Assembly: GCA_025526935.1 (NCBI GenBank)
Contig: JAHLKD010000001.1
Span: forward strand, 310,001 to 374,000
Reading direction: 5' to 3'
DNA length: 64,000 bases
DNA from: Cladochytrium replicatum
Lineage: Eukaryota; Chytridiomycota; Chytridiomycetes; Cladochytriales; Cladochytriaceae
Of the stretch, positions 34,211-47,050 are shown piece by piece. The notes under the pieces were generated by a model. That model did not search any database and was not told the DNA's origin. It saw only the letters and a program-made list of their open reading frames with translations. The stretch's first letter is position 1, and every line of letters begins with the position of its first letter. The translations under genes were made by a program, and so were the position numbers.

Positions 34211-37200
34211 TTATGATGACGTTTTCGCTTCAGAAATACCTTTTCGTCGACCTTCTTTAGGAAGCCGAACTGGAGTAAACTGATCCTTCTCGAAAAGCAA
34301 TTTTAGTCTTTCCGCGCCAAGGCTATCGATAAATCCATTTTGGATATCCAACTTCATTCTTGAGTTCGATTTGGTATTTCCGCTGTACTCGTTACTACCC
34401 TCCTCTGAATAATTGGCCGTCCCTAGTCCGCTGTCCTCCCTTATGTAATTTTCATTGTCATCGAGCTGTTGCAATTTACTGTGTCGTCTCTTTGGAGATA
34501 CCAGCAACGGTGCAACTTTATCCAGTCTCCTCCCCGACCCTCCTTTCCTGCTGTCATGTATTGGAAATGCCGCATCGTCATTGATAGAAACATGGTTCAC
34601 CGTAATAACTCTATCCTCGCGGTTCCCAAGTTGAGCCTGAGAATGCTTTTTGGGAATTTTGCGCTTAATTGCAGACACTGCTGATGCAGCAGCTGTTGCC
34701 GCCGCTGCGCTAGATGCCGCTGCGCTCGACATGCTGTTCACGCACGCTGCCGCCGCAACGGCTGCGCTCGCTGCAGCGTTCACCACTAACAATGCACGTC
34801 GATCTCCCGTGGAGGTCGTTGAAGTATCAGCAGAGGTTCCGCTATGATCGAGCAACTGTCCAGAGCTTCGATGGGAGACACTGCGAGTAACCTCCTTCCT
34901 TGTCGGAAACCCTGCGCTCGGATTGGCAGCTGAAGGTTTTCGTGTAATTTGCCCAGCGGATGTTGGTGAAGCAGATTGGGAATGCTCTGGCTTCTTTGAG
35001 TGAGACGCAAGCATTACTTCTTCTTCACGAAGCTCATTCAAATCTTCTTCCATGATCATACGCTGTTGCCTAACCCACGCACTTAACGCCGCAGCTTTTG
35101 GGTCATCTGGCTTGCCTTCGAAGCTGCTATCAGTGGAATCTTGGGAGCACTCGACGCTTCTGGATTGTGAAGAAGACCCAGTTTTCATTGCTGAGACTGA
35201 TCTTCGTGCACGTGCTTGAGGATCAGCGTAACCCTGCGGTTGAGACGGCTTTCGAGCATTACGGACCTCAGGTCGTAGTTCTCGCCATCGCCGTTCAAGA
35301 TCTTCAAGGGATGCTTGCTGGTCTGTAGTTGCACTGCTTCCTCCAAAACTGACTTCTTCAGCCTTTTTGGATAGCTGGTGGAGTTGGGGTGATCCTGGGG
35401 TCCTGATGTGCATGTTGCTCTCGGTAACAGCACGTCGCCGTGGTTCAACATGCTGCTCAGCTTGAATCGAGAAATTTTTCTTCGCTATACGTTCACGATG
35501 AAGGTCTATCGTTTCCTCCATCACATCGTAATCGATTGGAGCATGCGAATCCCCTCCTCCACCCTCGTCGAAACTTTCCGTATCAGTCGAGTCGCTCGCG
35601 GTGCCATCGACGTTTCCCTGAGCGAAGTTGCTAGTCATGTCCCTGGTACCGAGCGTAACACGCCGAGTCGCCGCAGGAGGCTGGATACCACGCTGATTGA
35701 TCGAAGGTGCCCAAGACACTGAAACGTCCCTCCTGAAGGGAATATTCTCATTGGCTGTCGCGTAACTCGATTTCCGACTGGAAGGATCGACGTTCACGGG
35801 AGGTTTTACCATCTTTCTTCCCAATTCCAGACCACTCACTGATCGCCTGTGAAGGTCCGGATTTGAACGGGTTGGAGTAACCGATCTCGAGGCCGCTGCG
35901 GACACTGGTCGAGCATCAATAAGTCTGTTCGGTAGGGCTCCTGCCGCATTTGACGCTCGGTGCTTAGGATCAGCGTTTCTAGCCCTTTCTGATTGTTGAG
36001 GATCGGGGACAGAAGTTTGTTGATGAACAGGAGGTGATTTTGGAGACCGTCGGCGTGCGTTATTCAACAGACTCCGGTTGTGCGCCTCTTCAGTATCAAG
36101 TCTAGGAACCTCCGGTAATGCCCTTGGAGCTCGTTTCGTTTGCATATGGCTTTCAATTACCTCCCTTGGCGCTGCTTCCGCGTCACACGCTGGAATAGCC
36201 AGATTACGTCGTACCGATGTGATTGGACGTGGGCCAAGAACAACCCCAGCAACTGCGGCGGAGCTGCCTTGAGTGCTATTCTCCATTGCACGTTCAATAG
36301 GAGTCTCGTTGTCCGGTTGATCCGGCTCAGCTTGAAGTTCCTCATTTGACTGACCGGACGAAGAAAGCGGTGAGATGTCGAGATCCGACAAAGACCAGCC
36401 TAGCCCACCACCTCCGTCTTCGCCCCTCGCCGGCAAGACTACGACGCTCTCCGACGACGAAATTTCGGACGGTGTACTAAGTCTTGCTTCTGCAAGCAAT
36501 CTGAACACTTCCTCAGAGCTCGTTGAGTCCATCGACGGAAGACTGAAAGAAGGAACCGGAGCTGCATGCGGCTGCGTCGGCGTGGGAAGGTCTTCGCACG
36601 CAATTGTTTTCGCGGTGTCCGGCTCATCTTTAGGATCAGGTGTAGACGGCTTCAAAGGGTTTATCGCGATGGTTACGGATGGGTGGATTCGACCTGAACG
36701 GGAGCTTTGGGCGGCTGCTTCAAGTGTTACACTGCTGCCTTGTTCGCCTGATGTTGGTATTGTACCGTCCAGCAGCTCAAGGATCAGAGGATCTTCATAC
36801 TCGTTCTCCGGTGATGTAGATACGTCTCCATTGACTGAACCTCCAGGACCAGAAGAGCCACCAAAGTGCTTTAAACAGTTCACAACAATCACAGCAGACT
36901 GCTTTCGAAGTGTGATGCACACCTTAAAGAAATTGTCAGAAATTTTTGAAGTCAGCGCTGATAGGACGACGTACCTTAACTTCTTTTTCGACGCCGTCTC
37001 GGAAACGAATATAAAGCTGAGCGGCAAAGTGAAAGCTCGAAAGGATACGGCTGGTGTGCTCATCTTCCTCCAGTTCCTCTACAGCACGATCGATTTGCTC
37101 AGTGATTTGCTTATTTAAAAAACACAGGGAGGGTTGAGATCGATTGGTTCAAACGTCAGGTCGAAAACTCACCTCGACTCTCTTAAATAGCTCATCTTTG

Positions 37201-40098
37201 TCTTTGCGATGTTCGGTAATGGCACTTTCAAGGAGACGAAGTTGCCTTGTCTCGGTTGCCATAATAGTTGGGATATCAATGTTTCCTGCCATGGTAGAGT
37301 TTTTGATTGACTCAACTGCAAAAGCAAGTAATGCTCGATAATACATCTAGTTTAGAAAATGGAGAATTACCTGAAACGGCTGAAACCTCTTCGAGCCGCT
37401 TTGCGCACGAAGTTCTCAAAGTCGCAAGCTGGTCAACCAGCACCGACCGCTCGCGCTGCATTTTTTGGAGGCGCGTTCTCAGTTTCTGCTGTTTGAGCGG
37501 ATCAGGGTTAGCATTCGCGGGCTCGTTCAAGCACGGAAGAACTTTTCGAAGTTTCTCCTACACATCGAAATGTCAATCATGTGGAGATAAAAAGTGTTTT
37601 TAGTGACATCTTCTTCTGCATACCTCAGTCCACTCGGTGGGCGAGAAGTCCACAACGTGCGTGTTAAATATATCGGAGAGCTCTTTCATGTGGGTTTTTC
37701 GAGACTCAACAAATTCGGAGAGCTGGGTTGCGGAGTTCCTCAGACTAATCCAGGCGTCAGTTGTGCCATGTGCTTCTTGGCTTTGTTCAAGAAGCTTGTC
37801 AGCCTATAAACATCAACAAACGGATTAAAATCCCGTGAATTAAGGAAACAGGTATCATTACCTCACTCAAGTTTGCAGAAATAAACGAATGGAGCTTCTC
37901 GAGCTGGCTCAATAGCTGCTTGCTGTCGACAATGCTTTCGAGACGATGGAACTCACGAAGTGACGAAAGTAGGGCGTTTGCGTTTGCTTTGTTTGTCGCA
38001 TGTGCAATCGGACGCTGGGTTGGAACAGTTTGTGCTTCGACGTTGGACGCATCATGCTCTGACTGCACTTCCTTCGTTTCGTCTTTCAATCCTGCCAATT
38101 TCCTGCGAATGAAAATAAGTCGTCGCAGCCAATGGTCACAGAGAGGAACTCACATGTCAATGTCCAGCATACAACCTTTCAGCTCCTCTTTCCCAGCATC
38201 AACAACCCTGCGACAGCGTTGAAGAAGTGATTCCGAAGCTTGATTTCCGTTCGCCTTTGGATCTCCATCTTGCGACTGTCCTCCAATGGTCATCCAACAA
38301 GCGCCACCGACAAACACGGATCCATCGAATCGCTTCAAATCGCCGACAACTTGTTCGAAGGTGGCAGGCTTCACGAGCGCATCTTGCGGTCGACGAGGTG
38401 GAGCGAGCATCATGGAGTCAACTCCAGCTGGATAATGTTGATCCTTGGCAGCTGATTGAAGCAGCAACAATGCTTTGTTGATAGTTGTTGCGTGAACCTG
38501 AAGCGAGATGTTCGGTTTACAAACTGACTTTTAGAGGAATTGGTACAAACCTGGGCCGCCGCTGTCAGTTGCGCACTGAGCTTGCACGGTGCTCCGGCAT
38601 ATATGAACTCCTTTCCAACTTTCAGTGCACGCTGAGCGGATTCAGTAGCCAAAGACACTCGGGCAAGACGTTCAGGTAAGGATTGCTGCATGTCAAGAGA
38701 GTTCGGAGAATGGAAATTGGCAAGCGCTGTAAATAGCAACCACTTTGCTCTCATCTGGGCCATCCAGAACTGATTAAGAATCAGGATAAGGATATCGGGA
38801 TTGAGAATGTTGAATGTTTTGTTTCTTACCCTTGGGAGACGTGGCCACATCACATTGTCCGAGGTTGATGCCTCTTGAAAAGCGGAATCGTAATAATCGG
38901 CTGTTTGAGCAGCGACGCATGACATAACTTTGCTACTTAGCTGATCTGCAAGAACGGCACATGTAAAGTAAGTTCAAGTTTTGACACTTGTAAATCCTTT
39001 CCTTACCATGTTCAGCTCGTTCGTAAAAGCATTCCATCGCTTGGGCAAGGAAGAATTTGCTTAGTGCTGTCAAAGTTTGCTCCGAGAGAGCTGCGTTCTT
39101 GTCCAGCTTCACGGTGAAGCGTTGTGTAAGTGTATCCCGTACGTGCAGCAATACCCCGGCTGCTTTCTGTTACGCAAATTTAATCTCAACAACATAATGT
39201 TAGTGAATCGCACAGACCTGGAAATACGACGCCGCAAGCTTCTTGCTGTCTTCAGTCCAGTCACGATGGGACGCACCCATCTGCCCAAGTATCGCACCGA
39301 TGTTGAACATAACCGCCGCCTTCTCGTATTGGATGCATGTGGTTGAGACTGAAAGGAGAGGATGTTATTGGGTGCAAGCAAACAGTTTTGAGGCACTTAC
39401 TCTTACGATCGCGATAGAATGGTTCGACCCATGAGAAGTTGATAAGGACCTTGATTTGAACAGAAGATGTTACGCTCTCGGAGTTGAAAAAAAGCACCAG
39501 TGAACACACCTCTCCGGTTACAAAGGGAAAGCTTTGCTCCAGAAATAACAGCTGACCGTAATAGCTAGGAAGGGACATTTTTAATTGTAGATCAAGATCG
39601 AGATGCATTTGTCACCTACTGTGAAAGCCTTTCGATTCCCACATCGGATCGCTCGGGAGCCCCAGCATGGATTCGCAAGTGGTTCAGCACATACCACTGT
39701 GTATCAGCCGGCAACAGAAGGAGTGAGGTTGATCTGAGAAGCTGTCTCTGCTCTGCCACCTGAGTGGCAGAACCCTCGGAATCTGGGGCTTCTCCATCTG
39801 TATCGGTAGAGCCAAGTCGTTTCTGAATATATGGCAACAGGATAGCCTTGAAATCGATGTGATCGGCCGGTTGTGGGGGTGGTAGTTGGTCTTTCGCAGA
39901 TTGTTCGTGCTGCTGTATCCATGCATCGAACCGCTCATCAAAATCCTCTTCATCTGGCTCCGTCTGCTGCTCACGGTCGACTCGCTTCTTGTTTTGGGAG
40001 GCCATCTTCATCAAGGACTTTATGGCAATCATGGACGTCTTTGCTGATTTCACAGCAGTCCTTGCGACGGCATCCATTGACCTAGATGTTTTTGCCAT
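34211..40098 (-). CDS. BRO1/ALIX-family protein with a very long disordered tail
   Basis: Fourteen in-phase exons (39620-40098, 39510-39564, 39401-39449, 39218-39348, 39007-39166, 38830-38945, 38551-38769, 38154-38497, 37862-38102, 37624-37803, 37371-37557, 37173-37315, 36975-37109, 34211-36922), 1,716 residues. BRO1 hallmarks: 'YYGQLLFLEQSFPF', 'YEKAAVMFNIGAILGQMG', 'KLAASYFQKAAGVL', 'FFLAQAMECFYERA', 'MRAKWLLFTALANFH'. A coiled-coil V-like region follows (about residues 515-790), ending 'RFRDGVEKEVK'. The last ~900 residues are low-complexity Ser/Pro/Arg with an Ala-rich tract ('AAASAAVAAAA') and end 'EGRRKGISEAKTSS'. BRO1 proteins bind ESCRT-III (CHMP4/Snf7) at endosomes or in the pH pathway (Rim20). 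The PY-type tail of ALIX is not obvious. The start ATG could also be 40077. Confidence 0.85.
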
Positions 40099-40390
40099 AG
40101 CCGATTCGGGGTTGATCTTCGGCTGTGCATTCCGGTGACATGGTGGTGCGAGAAAGGTTAAACACAGAGTTGTTTGTGCCGTCATTGCCGAGCGTAAGTG
40201 CGAGGGTTGATCGTACAGATAAGCGAGTGAGGTTGAAGTGGCCAAGACAGCCATGATTCGTTAAAAGTGCGAGCACCAATATATGTTGGGTTGTATGATT
40301 TATGTTGTCCAGCAGCGTGTTTGGCGACCGCGTTCGCCAGCCACAAGCCACACCTTGGTACTTGAATTGTCAGATACTTTATGGAGCGGG
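40099..40390. promoter_or_regulatory. Divergent promoter, BRO1 gene / ATRIP candidate
   Basis: 292 bp between the two start codons. Open frames cross it on both strands but carry no motif. Confidence 0.45.
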
Positions 40391-43300
40391 ATGAACAACA
40401 ACCGCAACAGCCAATGGTGCAATCCTGATCACCAATCCACAACCAGATCTTCAGCTTTCACAAATCTAAAGGCAAGGCAAGCACTGCCTGCTCAAAACAC
40501 TTCCACACAGTTGCAGGTTAATGCGAACGACCCTGATGAATCGGAAGACTTTGTGTACGATGACTTGGGCGATGCGGAGCTACAGGCATTCGAAGTCGCA
40601 ACCGCATCATATTCTACTCCAGCAACGTTTAATCCGAAAGTGAACTCAACTGGTAATTTATATGTCCATTCTGAGGTATTAAGCTTTTCGATGAATTTCT
40701 TTCTGAAACGTAAAACGTCCTTTCAGTCCCACAAATAGGTATAGATTGGTTGGTACGGATTGGTCTTGGGTAAATGTTAACGGCGTGAAGGGAACAAGTC
40801 GATGGTTGCCAGCGCCTTTCGTCCCATTCCACTACCATCGGCAGCATATCCATCTCCATCAAGTAATTGAGCAATAGGACTCATTTATCATTTTCAAACC
40901 AATTGACTTCTCGCAGCATCCAAAGGGACCGTATCAAACTCAACATCAGCTGTGAAGAATGCTCCTACTTTCGAGGAGGTAAATTAACTCTTCTCCACTA
41001 GTTCCTACGCTGAACATCTACAGCTCAATCGCGAGCTAGAGGAACTCAGGCAACGTGCGAATGAACTCCATGCCGAAAAGTCGAGGAAGGAGGGGGAAAT
41101 TGCCAACATCCGGCTTATGTTGAACAAGGTTAGCGCGATCTGATTTGATTGCGCTTTTTCTGACTATTGATGATGCATTCAGACTCAACGTGAGAATGCA
41201 GAGCACCTGGCGAACCAGATCCAACAGGTTCGCGAAGCAGAACGGCAGAGAGATGAGGAAATAGAAAAGTGGAAGCGAAAAGTTGAAAATCTTGAAACCT
41301 CTCTTAGCTTCAAGGTGCCTAGTAGTAATGTCAGTGGAAATAGCTGTTATTGATCGAATTTATAGGATCATGAGCTGGAAACTTATCGTGAGGTGATGCA
41401 ATCACAAAAACCGAACAACAAACGTCCGGCACAGTCTCCATCTGGTGAGGATCATCGATTTTGGAAATATTTGGCTCAATCGGTTTTTATCAGTTGGACG
41501 ATCAACAGATTTTCCTACCCGTGCCTCATTTGGTGGAGGAACGATCGTGACGACACCAACAAAGCGTCGAAAAGTGGACCAATTTAACTCTACGCAGCAG
41601 CAGAGATTTTCTCCGAGTCCCGTGAGAGCGGCATCACGTTCGCCAGCTCTGTCCCAGCCCTCGTCTCAAGGTGAGAATTGTATCTTACCTTTGCAGAAGA
41701 CCTGACGAGAGTTGCAAGAGCAAAAGCAACTCGATCTACCATCGTCTCCGGCACATCCAATTCAACAAGACTTTCTGCCGTCGATTATCCCAAAATCTCG
41801 CTCTACCCGCCGCATTGATCTTGTAGTATGTTCAATTTACCGCATGGCATTCCTCTTCTTTAATGAGTAAACCTTAGGTGCTTCGATCGCTTGCACCGAT
41901 AATTTCATCTATTTGGACCGCTGATTTATCAGCCGAACGTTTGCAAATTGGAGCTAGCGATGATCGCCTGATACAACCCAAGGAGATCTCAGCCTTGATC
42001 TCCAAAATTCAGAAGCTCTGTTCCGCGGCTCTGGTCAACGAATGCATTTCTCTCAAGCCCTTGATCCAAGGGGTGATGGATTGTCTGTCAATTTGCTGCT
42101 CCACGCTGTATGTGAGTACGAGTGTTATAGATATCATGTAAGGAAGAGCTCATTTCGGAACCGGTTTTCAGACCAGCCACCTTCCCGTTCTTCTAACAAT
42201 TCTGGCTAAACTAGTCCAGGTCGAAAAGCAGCACCGTGAGACATATTGTAAACACCCAAAAGGTTGGTCAACTTAGGGTTTACATCAATGGGGTGGCTAA
42301 TGATCGGATCTTAACCATCCAGCGCTCTCAATTGTGTTTGATATCTTGAATGCACTATCTGCTGCTGTCAGTGCTGGTAAGGTCGAGCAAGCGGGTTCTG
42401 GATCAGCGCAGTCCGCCACATTGACCAAGAAGTGCGCGCAAAGTGTCGACTCTATTGCCGGGCCACTAGCCACATCAGACGTGGATCATGTTTTCGCCCT
42501 TTCAACTGCGTTTGTGCGTGGGTGTGGAGAACTGAACATGGTACCCGAGCGGTTAGTTTTATATTCCGGAAACGCACTTACAACTCTTACCAAGAACGCC
42601 TTTTAGTGATGCTTTTGCGAAATATCTAAGGGGTGACTCGTTCCCGCTGCTCCTTCATCCCGATCAGAAACCGTCTTTGATCCTGAGCTGCCTGAATTGG
42701 TGTCTCTGTCTTAGTTCAGGTAACTTTGGACTGCTTGAATCGATTATTTGCGGGGGTAAAGAATCAATCATCGAAACAGACAAGGAGTTTTGGCAGTCGT
42801 TCTGTGGGGTATACGTTCCTTCACAATTTCTCGAGGCGATTTCTGGATTGCTTTCGGATCTTAATAATCGGAGACCGGCCAAGGTAAGTTCGACCAAAAG
42901 TTCCGTAAAAGTGAAACCTGCGTGAAACCGATCTCTCTCTGTGGGTAGCTCCCAGAAAGTCGACCGCTTGCAATCAAAGCATTTGCTTTGCTGCAAATGA
43001 TGGCCGAGCTTGGACCTGGGATCGTAAAACAAATACGAAGTCACAAGGTACGAGCATCTCATTCAGAAGCTGCATTCTTCTCAACTTGAAAAACCAAGGT
43101 TTTCTGTACGGTTGTCTTGTGCTTGAAGACGGAAGCTCTACGTGTTACTCATTACCACGCCTCCAAGTCGAAAGATCTGTACGAAAAACGATGTTCATGC
43201 CCATGTTCTTTTCTTTGTGCTAACTCGCAAACGGCCAGCTTCTTGATTCTTTGGTCAGCTGCGCGTCTGCTTCAGAGGCTTACCGCCAAAGTCGGAAATG

Positions 43301-43593
43301 TGGCGTCTAGTCCGAATACGATCCACCCCGAAATTCGCATTCTGTTGATGGGAGCATTATCGCGAGTCGCTGCGGTTTACACCGACGGAGAAGCGTTAGG
43401 ACTGTCGCAAGAAGATTCTGAACGACTCACAGGTATATTTTTTTGGGGTTTGGGTGGGTATTTTCGCTGCTTTGACTCCACCGATGCAGATTGTGCGCGG
43501 GAGATCTTGCTCTGGCTCGCACCGAACGACTGCAAAGCTTTCGATGATGTTTGGGTGCCGACGTTGGAACCCTCGCAGAGAACACCGACATGA
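40391..43593 (+). CDS. ATR-interacting protein (ATRIP/Ddc2-like) candidate
   Basis: Fifteen exons in phase: 40391-40652, 40917-40978, 41024-41128, 41183-41314, 41366-41444, 41494-41670, 41710-41825, 41878-42111, 42172-42247, 42323-42551, 42607-42883, 42949-43047, 43099-43178, 43239-43432, 43490-43593; 741 residues. Early acidic patch 'FVYDDLGDAELQAFE' (RPA-binding-like), a coiled coil ('LNRELEELRQRANELHAEK' to 'LETSLSFKDHELETYRE'), a Lys/Arg cluster after 'FPTRASFGGG' ('PTKRRKV'), then an all-helical C-terminal half. This order and 'FPT-[R/K]-xSF' resemble animal ATRIP. ATRIP couples ATR kinase to RPA-coated single-stranded DNA. Exon 7's acceptor is the weakest point, and the 60-nt intron at 43179-43238 could instead be retained in frame. 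Confidence 0.65.
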
Positions 43594-44257
43594 AACTACG
43601 AAAGCAAGTGAACTGTTCTTGGTTTGTCCCGTGTCCCGCGCTAACATCTGCAAATCGTTATCTGCTCGCAAAAACCAGCTAGCAAAGCACACACCACCTG
43701 CGTTTCGAAAGTTTATTAACTTATTTGTGCAAATATGTAACAAATGGATATTCTAGAGACGGCCCACCCCATAAAAAACACAGAATGTAGCGTACAGTTT
43801 CCGTTTTCAAAGAGCATTTGAACCTCCAGATTGTCCAAACCATTAATCCATTTTGAGTGAGATCCTTCCGAAACATTCTATGCTTACCTGAGCTTTTCAA
43901 AGTTCGTCGTCCACCGAAATCCCATCCCGTCAAGCGTATTATGGAAGTACTAAAAAAAAACATCATTATCCCAACACAGACTCACATTGATCGGGATTCC
44001 TGTGATTACAACATTATGTTCGATGTATGCATTGTGGAGTTTGCATATATTACCAGCTTTAAGTGTAATCAGGACGGTACAAACTGGATCAGGACGGTAC
44101 GAACTGGAACATACGAGTTTCCGTTGGAAGGAAGAGGGGTTTGTGCGTGCGAGGGAGGGACGGAGCCTTAGCCGTTCCAAAAGTGTGATTCAAATCAGCT
44201 CGCTTCGTCTGCTTTCTTTATTTATGCATTGGATACAAAGATAGCCTACTTCAAAGT
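43594..44257. other. Intergenic, no gene recognised
   Basis: Convergent 3' ends of the ATRIP candidate and the small coiled-coil gene. Holds a short direct repeat ('ATCAGGACGGTAC' twice, 44070-44100). Confidence 0.45.
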
Positions 44258-44958
44258 TCAGTCTTCACCGTCCACAACAGGATCAGGAATCTTGACTGCC
44301 GCCATCGCTCGATACCCGCTCAGCAACATTCCCATCGCCTGATGAACACCAAGCCGGAATTCCTCTGTGCGTAAACAAAACGTGTTAGCGCCAAATCGTT
44401 CAGCAAATAGTTGATCATTGATGCACCTTTGGTTTTCTCGAGCTGCTCGAGATGATTTGTGCGCTTCTCAAAGTCTTCGGCCAGCTGAGTTGTGAGATGG
44501 TGTACCGAGGCTTGCAACGAGTCGCAGATCCCTTCGATCGAGCCCATTACGTGTTCTTTGGTTTCTGCGTGTTAATAATCAAGACGTGAAGGTGAGGAAA
44601 TGCGCGACGCTTGTAACTTGAATAAACTGGTTCAAACACTTGAAGAGAAATTGAACTGCCATGGTTAACAATTTCTGGTCATCTGGTCATGACCAACTAG
44701 ATGTTGAAACTGCTGTACGCAGACGAGGAATCATGTAATTGCAGTCGAAAGACGCTTTCTTTGATCAATATGATTGTCGAAAAGTGCAAGAATAATGTTC
44801 CGCAAGACTGTACCCTGAAATGATGTCATGAGGGATTGAAATCCCGCTTCCAGTTCCACCTGGATCTCTGCGACCATCTCCAGCTCGCCTTTGTTCTGGG
44901 TGGCTCCTACTTTTTCTTCTCCCTCTTCTCCGCTGCAGTTTCCGCCTTCGTTGCTCAT
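44258..44958 (-). CDS. Small acidic coiled-coil protein, unknown
   Basis: Model of three exons (44814-44958, 44427-44564, 44258-44364), 129 residues, in phase. The N-terminus is Glu/Gly-rich ('MSNEGGNCSGEEGEEK'), then helical: 'QVELEAGFQSLMTSFQ', 'HVMGSIEGICDSLQASVHHL', 'FEKRTNHLEQLEKTKEEFRL', ending 'VKIPDPVVDGED'. The second intron (62 nt) has a good branch-like GCTAAC. The first is long (249 nt), so a mini-exon may be hidden in it. The heptad-like helices suggest a subunit of a larger complex (Mediator-, BLOC- or DASH-sized), but none could be matched with confidence. Confidence 0.55.
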
Positions 44959-45739
44959 TTCCAATTCGGGCAATAATCTAATTTACCTCCCATATTGTCA
45001 TTTATTAATAATTCGATGCTCCTCGAAACATACTTTACCACCAAAACGCATGTGAAATTGTACAGCCGGGAGCGTCCCACTCAGCAATCTTGGCTGAAAA
45101 CTATTAACTTATGGGGGGTGGTTAGAAGTCCGATCGTTGTTCCATTGCTCCACAAGGGGACAACCCAGGACAACAATTCTAGGATCACGAAATATACTGT
45201 ATTTGAGCTCCAATCCGTTTCTGCTGGGCGTTTCCAGCGCACTTCAAATTGCCAAAGCTACCGCGGTGTTTTTGTTCACCACGAAACCTTTGCTCGCAGC
45301 CTTCATCCATCCAAGAGCCTTCCATAACACGATCAGCTCACGCAGAGATGTCCAGTGGCAGATTAGTTTACCTCAAACCGACGGTTAAACGCGGGCTTTC
45401 GCCCAGCATCCGTCGCGACAAGGTTGCTCACCGCACGAGTGCAAGCATCCTGTTCACATCCACAGCTGAGCTCTCCCGACCTTCCTCAACAACGCCCTTG
45501 AATATCCTCTAGAGATAACGAGCCGTTTTCGCTGAATCAGGAGCTGAATGGCTTCAAGGGCAAGAGGAAGAGAGGAATCATCCAAGAGGCGACAACAAGG
45601 ACAATTACGGTTGGTACATGCAATAAAACTTTCCATTGTCAGAGGTCTCTTATCTGTGCCTTCTTACCACCGCAACAACTCCTAGACGATGCTGAACTTG
45701 GTATGTCTCATTCAACTCTTCATCTCTACATCCTATTAA
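44959..45739. other. No gene recognised
   Basis: Upstream of the small coiled-coil gene; open + strand frames at 44995-45512 show no motif. Confidence 0.4.
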
Positions 45740-46390
45740 CAAACATTTTCCTAAATAGTTGATGTCAAAACACGTTTCCAGCTTCTCTCTCGATCCATGA
45801 GCTCAGACAATTGCTGCAGCTCCTGCAACAAGACGGGCCACAAAACAACCTGAATGCAAGAAGTGCGCTAATTACATTGGCATTGGCAAAATTTCAAGCT
45901 CTACAATCGTGGAACCATCCACTTCGAGTGCACGTTTGGAACCATGGACTTGGATGAGAACAACACTGCAGGTGAGCAATATCACATCACTTTGGGAGAT
46001 TAGGCAGCGCTAATTCAAAGCTATGTTTGGTCTACCAGAGGGGGGAAGTGGCGACAAGAATGGCAGTGAGCGACTTTAAGAATGTTCATCGCATCTAGAT
46101 TCTCATCATGGCCGCATCCTATGACCTTCTAAAAGGGGAGGAAAAAGAAACCTCAGAGGATTCCCATTCAGCTTCATGACACGACTATTGATGCTCTCTC
46201 GGATTCAACTCCTCTGGCAAAGAGGAGGCGTGTCGAGCGGGACGACGTCTTTATCACAATTCACTGCATCAAGATTGGCATGGAGAAGGTCATTGCAGAT
46301 GTTTGTCTGATTCCAGTCATTCAAAATGTCGCTTGCCAAATGACAAGGCTCTCTCCTATCAAGTCAATGACAACATGGATGGCCGTGCAC

Positions 46391-47018
46391 CTAAGGTTCG
46401 GCGGGTGCGGGTCCCAGGTTCAACCTGAAAAAACCGGAAAGTTGGGTCGTGTATATGCTGGGAGCCGCCAGGTCACCGCGGGTAGCAGCACCAGACCCGG
46501 ACCCGAAGTTATTGAAACCCGCACCGTACAAGACCCTGACATGTCCATCTTGAGTTTTAACTTGAACTAGAAGAAGGTAAAACAAAATCCCGATTGTGTT
46601 TTCTTGGAAAGTATCCACGTGGACAGAAAGTGCAGCTCTCGAGGTCTGTTATGGATAGAATTGATTTGTTATGAAAATCCTAATATGTCATCTTGGAAAG
46701 TGTCTGCGTCGACAGAAAGTGCCGCTCTCGAGTTCTGTTTTGGATCGAAACAGTTTGTTATGATACTTCTATCGTGTCATCTTGGAAAGTGGCTGTGTAG
46801 ACAGAAAATACAAATGGCTTCCTTCTATCTTTTCTTTTCAGATCAGGTTTTACACAGGCCTAAAGCTCTAACCTGATAAGCGTTTTGCTTCTGGACCAGA
46901 TACCTGACCCAGATCCGACCAGAAAAAACTTTTCTGAAAACCTGTGTATCGGACTGGGTACATTTTGTCAATGGACCTGAACCCGACCCGGAAGACCCGA
47001 AAACCCGCCGATCCTTAC
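46391..47018. mobile_element. MITE-like insertion nested in element copy 3
   Basis: About 628 bp with inverted ends: left TAAGGTTCGGCGGG (46392 onward), right complement TAAGGATCGGCGGG (ending 47017), 13 of 14 matching, each followed inward by GGGTC/GGGTTCA-rich sequence. Comparison with copy 1, where the flanks ('GGAAGGCCTTGC' and 'CATTGCCCCAAAGG') lie only about 17 nt apart, shows directly that this segment was inserted. No coding capacity. A clear target-site duplication was not found. Confidence 0.65.
46601..46815. repeat. 89-bp tandem repeat, about 2.4 copies
   Basis: The block beginning CTTGGAAAGT recurs at 46603, 46692 and 46781, exactly 89 bp apart, with CGACAGAAAGTGC and CTCGAG shared between the first two copies. 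Lies inside the MITE-like insertion. Confidence 0.8.
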
Positions 47019-47050
47019 CTCTAGGAGACAGGGGGAAAGGATAAGCATTG

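Noticed and set aside
41710-41815. Alternative reading frame of ATRIP exon 7 ending in a stop at 'KISLYPPH'
   Set aside because: It terminates early, whereas the other frame runs in phase into the next exon with a normal GT donor at 41826.
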